Below, in pieces: positions 56,801-64,000 of a stretch of DNA of 64,000 bases. A program made the translations under genes and the position numbers. This DNA comes from Lachnospiraceae bacterium (GTDB lineage: Bacteria > Bacillota > Clostridia > Lachnospirales > Lachnospiraceae). Below the pieces are notes generated by a model that was not told the origin of the DNA, did no database searches, and was given only the letters and a program-made list of their open reading frames with translations. Location of the stretch: contig JAFYGB010000061.1 of assembly GCA_017543445.1 (NCBI GenBank), positions 1-64,000 on the forward strand, given 5' to 3'. Each line of letters starts with the position of its first letter. Position 1 is the first letter of the stretch.

Positions 56801-57496
56801 TTATTTCAAGCTGCGTAGATACGCTTTTTGTTCGTCTGTGATGCGATAACTCTCGATCGCCTTCTGAATGGTCTTTTTGTGCGTCCAGTCGGCCAGCCGG
56901 CGCTGCTCGATGAACGGCAGGATCGCGTCGTACTGCTTCGCCAGCGCCGTCGCGAAATACCAGGCGATCATCATATTCACATAATATTCGTCCGAGACCA
57001 CCTGTGCGACCATCTCCGGATACATAAGGTCGAAATCCTCCGCCAGGAAATGCTCCATGAGCATCTTGATGGCGAAGCGCACGGTGTATGTGTGCTTCGA
57101 CGCGATCCACGTCCGGATCTCGCCGAGAAGCTCACTCTTGTGTTTCGCGAAGATCTTCGGACTCATCTGGTCGCAAGTCGCCCAATTGTCCACATAGGGC
57201 AGGAAGGCCTGCAGGCGCGCCATACATGCGTCATAGTCCTTCATGCCAGAAATAATGAACGCATGCAGTTGGTTTTCATCAAAATAGCGGTGCGGCAGGG
57301 TGTCCAGAAAGAGGCTGATGTCCTCCTGCTTCCCGATCCGTTTCGCCAGATCGCGCAACGCCGGCGTGCGAACACCGATGATCTCCTCCGCCGGCTTCGC
57401 TTCCTGCGACTCCGTCGGGATCAGGTTCTTCTGAAACGAAGCATACTTCTCATCCCGAAGCGCAAACAGTTCTTTTTGTATGTCGTCTATGGTCAT
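56801..57496 (-). CDS. DNA alkylation repair protein (AlkD-like HEAT-repeat family)
   Basis: 231 residues. The all-helical repeat protein shows typical segments: IIGVRTPALRDLAKRI, VDNWATCDQMSPKIF, FAIKMLMEHFL, DEYYVNMMIAWYFATALAKQ and LADWTHKKTIQKAIESYRITDEQKAYLRSLK. The family includes AlkC/AlkD glycosylases that remove 3-methyladenine and 7-methylguanine from DNA. Key aromatic and acidic positions look kept (DNWATCD, MMIAWYF). It lies 17 bp before the esterase gene and may share a transcript. Confidence 0.9.
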   Translation of the reverse strand: MTIDDIQKELFALRDEKYASFQKNLIPTESQEAKPAEEIIGVRTPALRDLAKRIGKQEDISLFLDTLPHRYFDENQLHAFIISGMKDYDACMARLQAFLPYVDNWATCDQMSPKIFAKHKSELLGEIRTWIASKHTYTVRFAIKMLMEHFLAEDFDLMYPEMVAQVVSDEYYVNMMIAWYFATALAKQYDAILPFIEQRRLADWTHKKTIQKAIESYRITDEQKAYLRSLK

Positions 57497-57528
57497 GGCT
57501 GACCTCCTTACATGGCCTGGGAAGGCCG

Positions 57529-58365
57529 TTACCTCAGGATCTCGTCGATCGTCGAAACGGTGCTGAAAACGCCCTTATGCCGGCCAATGATCTCCTTCAT
57601 CTTCTGCAGTTCAAAGTAGCTCACATAGCAGATCAGCATCTTGTTTTCGCCCGCGATCGCACCCTGTGAGTTCATGATGGTGCAGGTTTTGTTGAGTTCT
57701 TTTTTGATCGCCACGATCAGCGGCTCCGGATCCTTCGTAATGATCGTGACCTGCTTGATCGCTTCAAAATGGTTCGTGAACTGGTTGATGATGGACGTCG
57801 CCACGACGTACACCAGCAGGCTCATCAGCGCCGCGTTGCGGTTGATCAGGATGAAGACCGCCATATAAACGCAGGCATTGAACACGATCAGGATGTAGGT
57901 CATACTGAAGTTCTTACCCGATCGGTCGTACAGTTTCTTCGTGATGATGTTGGCGAAGATCTCCGAACCGTCGATACAGCCGCCGTTTCGCAGGATCAGC
58001 GCCAGGCCCGCGCCCAGGATCGCGCCGCCGAACACGACCGCCAGGAAATGCTCCGTGTTCAGTTCGAACGGGATCTTCTCGAACACTTCCAGTCCGACCG
58101 TGTAGCAGATCGCGCCGAGCGCCGCCTTCAGGCCGAAGGTGCGTCCCAGCATCACCGTGCCCGCGATCAGAAACGGGATGAACACGATGGCCACAGTGAG
58201 CGACAGGTTAAAGCCGGTCAGCTTATTGATGATGATGGAAATGCCCGCGGTCCCGTAGTCGATGGCGTCGTTCGGGATCAGAATGCAGACAACCGAAAAA
58301 CTCGCCATCAGCGCGCCGATCGCGATCAACAGTCCGGAAAATACCGCTCCCAACTTCTTATTCAT
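57529..58365 (-). CDS. YitT family membrane protein with DUF2179 domain
   Basis: 278 residues. Five to six membrane helices in the YitT pattern (SGLLIAIGALMASFSVVCILIP, GTAGISIIINKLTGFNLSL, GGAILGAGLALILRNGGCIDGSEI) followed by the C-terminal cytoplasmic DUF2179 domain (QVTIITKDPEPLIVAIKKELNKTCTIMNSQGAIAGENKMLICYVSYFELQKMKEII). The family role is not known. It is 32 bp before the AlkD-like gene and 28 bp after the GH5 gene. Confidence 0.9.
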   Translation of the reverse strand: MNKKLGAVFSGLLIAIGALMASFSVVCILIPNDAIDYGTAGISIIINKLTGFNLSLTVAIVFIPFLIAGTVMLGRTFGLKAALGAICYTVGLEVFEKIPFELNTEHFLAVVFGGAILGAGLALILRNGGCIDGSEIFANIITKKLYDRSGKNFSMTYILIVFNACVYMAVFILINRNAALMSLLVYVVATSIINQFTNHFEAIKQVTIITKDPEPLIVAIKKELNKTCTIMNSQGAIAGENKMLICYVSYFELQKMKEIIGRHKGVFSTVSTIDEILR

Positions 58366-58393
58366 GCCAACTCCTCAGGTTTCGTTTCTACAT

Positions 58394-59437
58394 CTAGATC
58401 AGTTTCAGGATCTCGTCGCGGACTTCGTCCATGCGTGCATCCACCAGGCCGAAATCCATCTGCTTATAACTCCAGGCCGCGCGGCCGATACCGTGGCGGT
58501 CCATGCATTCGATAAATGTCTTATACCATGCGAGCGCATCCTTCGGGTCCGCGCGGTCAATCACGCCGAACTCGCCGCAGTACAGAGCGACGTCCCGCTC
58601 CGATGCTACGCGCACCGCCTCCTCGAGCATGCGCTCGAAATACTCAACGCCCAGGATCTGATCCTCGCCGAAGCCCTTAAACGCCGCGAGTTCCAGGTTC
58701 TTAAACGCTTCCACGTTCTCGCTGCTGAACTTCTGGTACTGCGCGTACGTCGTCGCGAACGGCATGCGGAAACTCGTGTCCATGCCGTCGACCCACGGCG
58801 CGCCCTGATGCGTGAAGATCAGTGGCTCGTAGCAGTGGAAGGTGTAAACGACCTTATCGTCCACCGGCGCCGCCAGATCGACCAGCGCCTCGATGCTGTT
58901 GTTGTAGTACCCGCCGATGATGATGCGGATGTCGGGCGCGATCTTCCGGATGCGGCCAATGCATGTCGTCGACACGCGGTTCCATGTGTCGCTGTAATCT
59001 TTCGACGTAACCTCGTTTAAAAGCTCAAATACGACATTTTCCACGTCCGAGCCATATCTCTTCGCAAACTCCTCCCAAAGGCGGTAGAAACGCTCCTGGT
59101 AGGCTTCATTGTCAAAGAAACCGCTCTCCCCATACCCGAGGTCGAAGCTGTAGCCAAAAGTCTTATGCAGATCGAGGATCATGTGCAGGCCGTTCTTCTT
59201 CGCCCACTCGATCGCCTTGCTGATGTAGCCGAAGCCCTCCTCGATATAATTTCCGTCCGCATCCTCGACCAGCTCGTAGTCGACAGGCACGCGGACATGG
59301 TCCATGCCCCAGGACCGGATCGTCGCGAAGTCCGCCTCCGTGATAAAGGTGTCGTAACGCTTTTTCGTATGATCACACTGGGACAGCCAGCCGCCCAGAT
59401 TCACACCATGCTGATAACCTTCTAATCTACGTGCCAT
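58394..59437 (-). CDS. glycoside hydrolase family 5 (endoglucanase-like)
   Basis: 347 residues, no signal peptide. GH5 features: GVNLGGWLSQ at the start, RVPVDYELV, the acid/base Glu in ENVVFELLNEVTS, YTFHCYEPL and the nucleophile Glu in VALYCGEFGVI; a closing WSYKQMDFGL. It hydrolyses beta-1,4-type glucans or mannans, here within the cytoplasm because no export signal is present. It starts 3 bp after the stop of an XRE regulator gene, with AAAGGACG inside that gene as its ribosome site, so regulator and enzyme are translationally coupled. Confidence 0.92.
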   Translation of the reverse strand: MARRLEGYQHGVNLGGWLSQCDHTKKRYDTFITEADFATIRSWGMDHVRVPVDYELVEDADGNYIEEGFGYISKAIEWAKKNGLHMILDLHKTFGYSFDLGYGESGFFDNEAYQERFYRLWEEFAKRYGSDVENVVFELLNEVTSKDYSDTWNRVSTTCIGRIRKIAPDIRIIIGGYYNNSIEALVDLAAPVDDKVVYTFHCYEPLIFTHQGAPWVDGMDTSFRMPFATTYAQYQKFSSENVEAFKNLELAAFKGFGEDQILGVEYFERMLEEAVRVASERDVALYCGEFGVIDRADPKDALAWYKTFIECMDRHGIGRAAWSYKQMDFGLVDARMDEVRDEILKLI

Positions 59438-59440
59438 GTT

Positions 59441-60004
59441 TTATCGTCCTTTCTTAGTATCTCTTTGCTTTTTCTCGTTTTCTATTTCCCTATTGATTTC
59501 ATTTGCCACCGATGATAAAAGGATTTCAAGATATTTATCCGGATCCGGATAGGTCTCTTTTTTTTCTTTAAATTCATCCAGTGAAGTGATCAATCTTTTC
59601 AAAGGAGCCCAGTGCTTATTCAGGAAAAAATACACACCGCCAGGATTATCATCCTCCCCATCATAGAAGCAAGTATTGGATCTAGAGTTAAAGTTCTCAT
59701 AATACGAGATAACATCGGTTTCCCACAAATAGTACACCGCATTTACGATTTTTCTTCCTTCGTTCGTCTCCGAAGTAATAAACGCTTCACTTTCATCACC
59801 ATAATACAAGCGGTCGATAGATACGCCCAGACCATGCGCTATTTTGGCAATTGTAGACAAACTCGGTTCTCTTCTACCGTTTTCGTATGAACTTAGTGTA
59901 GTATTTGAAAATCCGCACCGTTCTGCCAAAGCTTCCTGAGAAAGTCCTTTTTCCACCCTGACTTCACGAATGTTTTCACCAATCAATGCAGCATACATCG
60001 TCAT
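59441..60004 (-). CDS. XRE family regulator coupled to GH5
   Basis: 187 residues. N-terminal helix-turn-helix (IGENIREVRVEKGLSQEALAERCGFSNTTLSSYENGRREPSLSTI, about 8-64) and a C-terminal helical/aromatic region of about 110 residues (VNAVYYLWETDVISYYENF, PGGVYFFLNKHWAPLKRLITSLDEF) that is not recognised. GGAGGTAAAGACGAGAG precedes ATG. It is divergent from DUF4417 cassette 2 and directly upstream of GH5. Twin direct repeats AGTTTAACA (60068-60098), 22 bp apart, lie just upstream of its promoter -35 and are likely operator sites. Confidence 0.82.
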   Translation of the reverse strand: MTMYAALIGENIREVRVEKGLSQEALAERCGFSNTTLSSYENGRREPSLSTIAKIAHGLGVSIDRLYYGDESEAFITSETNEGRKIVNAVYYLWETDVISYYENFNSRSNTCFYDGEDDNPGGVYFFLNKHWAPLKRLITSLDEFKEKKETYPDPDKYLEILLSSVANEINREIENEKKQRDTKKGR

Positions 60005-60037
60005 CTCTCGTCTTTACCTCCAATTCGTTATACATTC

Positions 60038-60065
60038 AGTATACCACATTTTACAAATTAGTCAA
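60038..60065 (-). promoter_or_regulatory. promoter of the XRE-GH5 unit
   Basis: Minus-strand TTGACT (60060-60065), 16-bp spacer, TATACT (60038-60043), 34 bp before the start. Confidence 0.7.
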
Positions 60066-60067
60066 GT

Positions 60068-60098
60068 AGTTTAACAGTTGCTAAAGTTCAGTTTAACA
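60068..60098. repeat. two AGTTTAACA direct repeats, 22 bp apart
   Basis: Copies at 60068-60076 and 60090-60098, starts 22 bp apart (about two helical turns), immediately upstream of the -35 box. They suit binding of a regulator to one face of the DNA. Confidence 0.6.
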
Positions 60099-60182
60099 TC
60101 TATTGTAATTAATGTATTCCCTATCATCTGATTCAAACTAACCAAAATGGACTGCCAGGACAATTATCAACGTTAAAAAAGT

Positions 60183-60200
60183 TTGGCATAATAATGCCAA
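60183..60200. promoter_or_regulatory. perfect palindrome TTGGCAT-aata-ATGCCAA upstream of cassette 2
   Basis: Seven-base-pair perfect arms with a 4-bp centre, 43 bp before the DUF4417 start. It is either an operator for the cassette or a leader hairpin in its transcript. Confidence 0.7.
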
Positions 60201-60242
60201 GCAGAGTTTTATCTGCAAATAATAATGTAAGGAGGTATTCAA

Positions 60243-60917
60243 ATGAATATCACAAATGTAATAAGCAACACTTCCCCTCGTCCAGGTTGTGTAGACCTTT
60301 GGAATTCCTTTATGGTAAAGGATGCTTCATTTTGTTTTCCTTCCGAAATTCCGATTTGCCCTTGCACAATGGACGAACCACCTGTACAATTAATAGCGTA
60401 TGATGACGCCAAAACACTGTACAACAAGGAAATGAAAAAAGGCAATCCCTTTTTCAAGGTGAACGCCTGGATTCATTTCTATATTGACGACCAAAAGTTC
60501 GACGGCAAAGAAAGCAGTATTTGGCTGTATCCCGACAGGGCTTTGGAAGTCATCAAACATTTCAGCGGAGTCATAACCCCGGACTTTTCCACGTATTTAG
60601 ATTTCCCTGATCCCATCAAAAGGTATAACACATATCGGATGCGTGCATTTGGATGTTGGATGCATTCAAACGAGATCCCCGTGATCAACAACGTACGATG
60701 GGGTACTGAGGAAACCTGGAGTTATTGTTTTGAAGGCATACCCGAAGGTAGTGTTGTTGCCATCGGAACCATTGCCAGCAAATTAAAAACTCCTGAGACT
60801 CGGTACATTTTTGAAAAAGGATTCTCAGAACTTATCAAAATCATACATCCGCGTATGATCATCATTTACGGTTCTGATAACCATCCTATTATTGTAAGAG
60901 CACGAAAAAAGGAATAA
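60243..60917 (+). CDS. DUF4417 family protein of cassette 2
   Basis: 224 residues, complete. Typical DUF4417 sequence: IHFYIDDQKFDG, FSGVITPDFSTYLDFP, KRYNTYRMRAFGCWMHSNEIPVINNVRWG, then CFEGIPEGSVVAIGTIASKL and MIIIYGSDNHPI. The shared points with cassette 1 are ITPDFS, the IPxxN strand, a GxxxGSVVAIST/T segment and the late IVYD/IIYG strand, so the two are distant paralogues. AAGGAGGTATTCAA precedes ATG. The next gene follows after 54 bp and encodes a small toxin-like protein. The family function is not known. The cassette is AT-rich and is preceded by a perfect palindrome. Confidence 0.88.
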   Translation: MNITNVISNTSPRPGCVDLWNSFMVKDASFCFPSEIPICPCTMDEPPVQLIAYDDAKTLYNKEMKKGNPFFKVNAWIHFYIDDQKFDGKESSIWLYPDRALEVIKHFSGVITPDFSTYLDFPDPIKRYNTYRMRAFGCWMHSNEIPVINNVRWGTEETWSYCFEGIPEGSVVAIGTIASKLKTPETRYIFEKGFSELIKIIHPRMIIIYGSDNHPIIVRARKKE

Positions 60918-60971
60918 AGATCATCTCATTCCCCAGCAAAACCAGCATAGCGTTTAGCAGGAGGAAAAAAG

Positions 60972-61400
60972 ATGAGTAAAGCAAGTAGCGGTCTCTTCAA
61001 GATCCAAAGATACAACAGTTATTATACTCCGGATTGGAATACTTCCATAGTCTGGAAGCACATGGAAATAACCCAATCCGAATATGGTGGTACTCAACTC
61101 CCAAGATCATTCAATATTGATACTCTTAACGGGAAGTTTTGGACACATAACAATGCAACAAAGCACATGCACGAAGCGATTCTTTCCTTGAAAGATAATC
61201 CAAGGATGAAAAATACTAACCCTAAACTCTACACACAGTTTATCCTCTATGAGTATTGGCGAGCGCTTCAGGATGCAGTACAACACGGGGTTACTTTCGA
61301 AAAGAAAGTTTACGCGGGAAAATGGGAATTCATTTTTTCCAAGCCACGAAAAGAAGGGGATAACCCCGTCGTAAAACATGCAAAATTCACAGGTATATAG
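60972..61400 (+). CDS. small toxin-like protein of cassette 2
   Basis: 142 residues, no signal peptide. Not firmly recognised. The C-terminal half (GKFWTHNNATKHMHEAILSLKD, then FILYEYWRALQDAVQHG, VYAGKWEFIFSKPRKEGDNPVVKHAKFTG) resembles C-terminal tip domains of phage-borne and polymorphic toxins that keep an ATKHM histidine and a WEFIFSKPR...H end; this is from memory, not a search. Histidines in NATKHMHE and VVKHA are candidate catalytic residues. AGCAGGAGGAAAAAAG precedes ATG. It occupies the place that the Ntox50-like gene takes in cassette 1, but the two are not similar in sequence. Confidence 0.6.
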   Translation: MSKASSGLFKIQRYNSYYTPDWNTSIVWKHMEITQSEYGGTQLPRSFNIDTLNGKFWTHNNATKHMHEAILSLKDNPRMKNTNPKLYTQFILYEYWRALQDAVQHGVTFEKKVYAGKWEFIFSKPRKEGDNPVVKHAKFTGI

Positions 61401-61417
61401 ACAAAAGGAGGTGCCAT

Positions 61418-61897
61418 ATGAATTATACATTTGATCCACATACAAGCGTCCATTCTGTCTTTGTTGCAGAGGACTATTTTCCCGCTATAATTGAGTACTC
61501 TTCAGAAGAGTTAAACAACCTCTTCCTTGAGTTCAACTATAAGGATACTGACATGTTTGAGCTTTCGGTTCATCCGAAAACTCACATCCTGAAGCGGTTC
61601 TCACTGACGTTGTGTAATCATTATGAGATAAAAAGCGAGGGTATCAACGTTCCAAATATTGAAGATGGAACGATGACCATCACAGGACCGAACTCGACAG
61701 AATGCGAAGAATTCATAGCCAGTGTATACACCAACGGATTAAGCATTATATTGTCTAGCACACCCGTTGCTCTTTTTCGAAGAAGCGGCCATCTTGTCTT
61801 CGCATTTTCTGATAACAACGAGCTGGTCGGAATTCATTTGATAGGATTGACTGAGAGTGAAGTCTCCCACATAAAAAACGAGCTGACCACGGCATAA
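61418..61897 (+). CDS. putative immunity/partner protein of cassette 2
   Basis: 159 residues, soluble, acidic on average. Features: TSVHSVFVAEDYFPAIIEYSSEELNNLF, DMFELSVHPKTHILKRF, and a C-terminal part SGHLVFAFSDNNELVGIHLIGLTESEVSHI. The sequence looks like a compact beta-rich domain of the kind used as immunity proteins; the role is inferred from position only. AAAAGGAGGTGCCAT before ATG, 17 bp after the toxin-like gene stop. It is not similar to the third gene of cassette 1. A strong terminator ends the cassette. Confidence 0.6.
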   Translation: MNYTFDPHTSVHSVFVAEDYFPAIIEYSSEELNNLFLEFNYKDTDMFELSVHPKTHILKRFSLTLCNHYEIKSEGINVPNIEDGTMTITGPNSTECEEFIASVYTNGLSIILSSTPVALFRRSGHLVFAFSDNNELVGIHLIGLTESEVSHIKNELTTA

Positions 61898-61903
61898 GCA
61901 GCA

Positions 61904-61948
61904 GAACGCCTCCCCATTTTCTACGAATGGAGAGGCGTTCATTTATTT
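61904..61948. terminator. bidirectional terminator between cassette 2 and the CE1 esterase
   Basis: GAACGCCTCCCCATT / AATGGAGAGGCGTTC stem with one mismatch, followed on the plus strand by ATTTATTT. It lies between two convergent genes. Confidence 0.8.
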
Positions 61949-61967
61949 GTACCAAGTGATTTAAACT

Positions 61968-63110
<1,143 letters not shown>

Positions 63111-63126
63111 TCATAAAGTCTGTTTC

Positions 63127-63155
63127 ATCATACCATGAAAACATGCTTTTTTCAA
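63127..63155 (-). promoter_or_regulatory. promoter of the CE1 esterase gene
   Basis: Minus-strand TTGAAA (63150-63155), 17-bp spacer, TATGAT (63127-63132). Confidence 0.7.
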
Positions 63156-63177
63156 TATGGACGCACGCTCGAAGACA

Positions 63178-63220
63178 GAAAAAACAGTCCGAACTCTTCT
63201 GTTGAGCCGAACTGTTTTTT
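63178..63220. terminator. terminator after the transporter remnant
   Basis: GAAAAAACAGT-CGG / CCG-AACTGTTTTTTC style stem with T-run on both sides. Ends the region of 63246-63412 on the minus strand. Confidence 0.78.
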
Positions 63221-63245
63221 CTTTCGTAGGATAATGGGAAAAACA

Positions 63246-63412
63246 TTACATCTTCCAGTCGGAAGCCAACTCTCTCATGCGGACGAACCGCGTGTAGACC
63301 GGGTTCTGCCCAAACAGGCTTTCATGCCGACTACAAAAATGCACGCAATGTACAGTGCCGTATATATTCCCGTAGTGATCAGGTCCTTACTGGTAAGTTT
63401 GTTCTCTTTCAT
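63246..63412 (-). pseudogene. deletion scar: 5' end of an MptD/Trep_Strep-like ECF S component fused to another gene's 3' end
   Basis: The first 29 codons from the ATG at 63412 (perfect AAAGGAGGACAC ribosome site) read MKENKLTSKDLITTGIYTA then LYIACIFVVGM, the start of an MptD/Trep_Strep-type substrate-binding membrane subunit of ECF transporters. The frame then runs into out-of-family sequence and stops at 63275. In another frame SLFGQNPVYTRFVRMRELA, then SDWKM and a stop at 63246, reads like the true C-terminus of a different gene. The junction is near 63325. It is best explained by deletion of the DNA between two neighbouring genes. Confidence 0.6.
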
Positions 63413-63428
63413 GTGTCCTCCTTTTTGA

Positions 63429-63444
63429 GTTAGCATATGCTAAC
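63429..63444. promoter_or_regulatory. perfect 16-bp palindrome, probable TetR operator
   Basis: GTTAGCATATGCTAAC is perfectly symmetric and lies 16 bp upstream of the ATG at 63412, between the TetR gene and the transporter remnant. The expected role is repression by the TetR protein. Confidence 0.75.
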
Positions 63445-63460
63445 CGCTATTTATTTTTTA

Positions 63461-63480
63461 AGGCCTGTATAGACAGGCCT
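63461..63480. repeat. perfect hairpin AGGCCTGT-atag-ACAGGCCT
   Basis: Eight-base-pair perfect stem 6 bp after the TetR stop, followed on the minus strand by TTAAAAAATAAA rather than a T-run. Probable weak terminator or messenger end structure of the TetR gene. Confidence 0.6.
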
Positions 63481-63486
63481 TTACGT

Positions 63487-64000
63487 TCATATGCCCAACA
63501 GTTCCCTGTAACCGGCAATGCAGTAATCACTCACGAGTGACGTTTCGCGAAGGATCTCCTCCGCGCTCATGCCACGAAGCAAACCGTTCACGACAGACAT
63601 GATCAGAAAACTCGCACCCATTCGGATGATGTTTTCCGTGATATTGTCCGGTCGCTTCACATACTGTCTGCTTAACTGCAGGAACTTAAACATACTATCC
63701 GTTTCGGAACGGATCAGCTCATTTGGAAAGCCCTCATATTCGGTCCCGGCGCCAGCCTCGAGCAGGATGCGGAAATCCTCCCTGCGGTCGCACATGTACC
63801 GAATCAGGCTCTCCGTCGAAGCATAGGTCTTGCGAAACGCCGTGATGATATCCTCAGAACTATTGATTTTGTAGAACCGATCCTCTTCGGAACTGTACAG
63901 ATCCTTCAATCCCTCAATACAAGGTCGGACAATGCTTCCGAACAGGTCCTCTTTACTTTCAAAGTGCGCATAAAACGCTCCATTCGTCACCCCGGCGTTT
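63487..64000 (-). CDS. TetR/AcrR family regulator (5' end outside the window)
   Basis: At least 171 residues seen; the frame stays open to the window edge. It enters with NAGVTNGAFYAHFESKEDLF, the recognition helix of the TetR DNA-binding domain, so only the first about 30 residues are missing. The rest is a helical ligand-binding domain (FRKTYASTESLIRYM, DREDFRILLEAGAGTEYEGFPNELI, ENIIRMGASFLIMSVVNGLLRGM) resembling AcrR-type regulators with a C-terminal TetR_C domain. A 16-bp palindrome downstream is its probable operator, and its former target transporter appears deleted. Confidence 0.87.
   Translation of the reverse strand, partial: NAGVTNGAFYAHFESKEDLFGSIVRPCIEGLKDLYSSEEDRFYKINSSEDIITAFRKTYASTESLIRYMCDRREDFRILLEAGAGTEYEGFPNELIRSETDSMFKFLQLSRQYVKRPDNITENIIRMGASFLIMSVVNGLLRGMSAEEILRETSLVSDYCIAGYRELLGI

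Noticed and set aside
63135..63428. Plus-strand 97-codon frame in the region before TetR
   Set aside because: It spans a terminator hairpin and is antisense to the transporter remnant, which has a perfect ribosome site and a recognisable N-terminus.

Overview
The window is a 64 kb piece of a low-to-mid GC Gram-positive chromosome, most likely an anaerobic plant-fibre-degrading member of Clostridia (Lachnospiraceae-like). This is inferred from the gene families (DUF6442, YitT, thrH, DUF4143 ATPases, ECF sigma/anti-sigma pairs with LRR ectodomains, cohesin and dockerin modules, GH5, GH43 and CE1 enzymes), from strong AGGAGG ribosome binding sites and from textbook TTGACA-17-TATAAT promoters. 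Nearly all genes are on the minus strand. The few plus-strand genes form three visibly AT-richer accessory patches (about 8.6-11.3, 48.8-50.7 and 60.2-61.9 kb) plus one lone regulator at 21.9 kb.

Layout. 0.1-8.4 kb: two tRNA-Ser genes with near-duplicate promoters, a phosphatase-TcdA fusion, a GNAT, bioY, small membrane and zinc-ribbon proteins, and a thrH/HTH-like/Ser-Thr kinase operon. 8.6-11.3 kb: accessory island with an XRE gene, a frameshifted ImmA-type peptidase and a cassette of DUF4417 protein, Ntox50-like toxin domain and small acidic protein, ending tail to tail with a stand-alone reverse transcriptase (11.3-12.5 kb). 12.6-17.7 kb: an ABC export-type transporter with associated membrane-anchored proteins, one duplicated and broken by an amber codon. 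17.7-22.2 kb: radical SAM protein, MBL hydrolase, a DUF4143 ATPase preceded by four direct repeats spaced exactly 33 bp, DUF2085 and an XRE regulator. 22.5-25.1 kb: a calcium-type P-ATPase.

25.4-42.6 kb is a giant surface-protein operon: a 2545-residue Ig-like protein, a 2803-residue protein carrying internal dockerin, cohesin and eight 77-residue repeats, and a membrane-anchored subtilisin-like protease. It is bracketed by inverted copies of one 54-bp REP-like element. Upstream lies a 7TM-type sensor kinase and OmpR-type regulator pair. 45.8-54.2 kb holds two ECF sigma/anti-sigma modules, a solute-binding lipoprotein, and a membrane gene broken by a 28-bp tandem duplication. 54.3-59.4 kb holds dtd, GH43, an esterase, a DNA alkylation repair protein, YitT and a GH5 glucanase coupled to an XRE regulator. 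60.2-61.9 kb is a second DUF4417 cassette, this time with a different toxin-like middle gene. The window ends with a CE1-type esterase lipoprotein, a deletion scar of an MptD-like transporter gene, and a partial TetR regulator with a perfect 16-bp operator-like palindrome.

The most interesting theme is the repeated three-gene DUF4417 - toxin-fold - small partner cassette, found at two separate places with unrelated middle and third genes but the same order, direction and tight coupling. It looks like a modular toxin-immunity or conflict system in which DUF4417 is the constant component. All functional statements come from reading sequence motifs; no database search was available.
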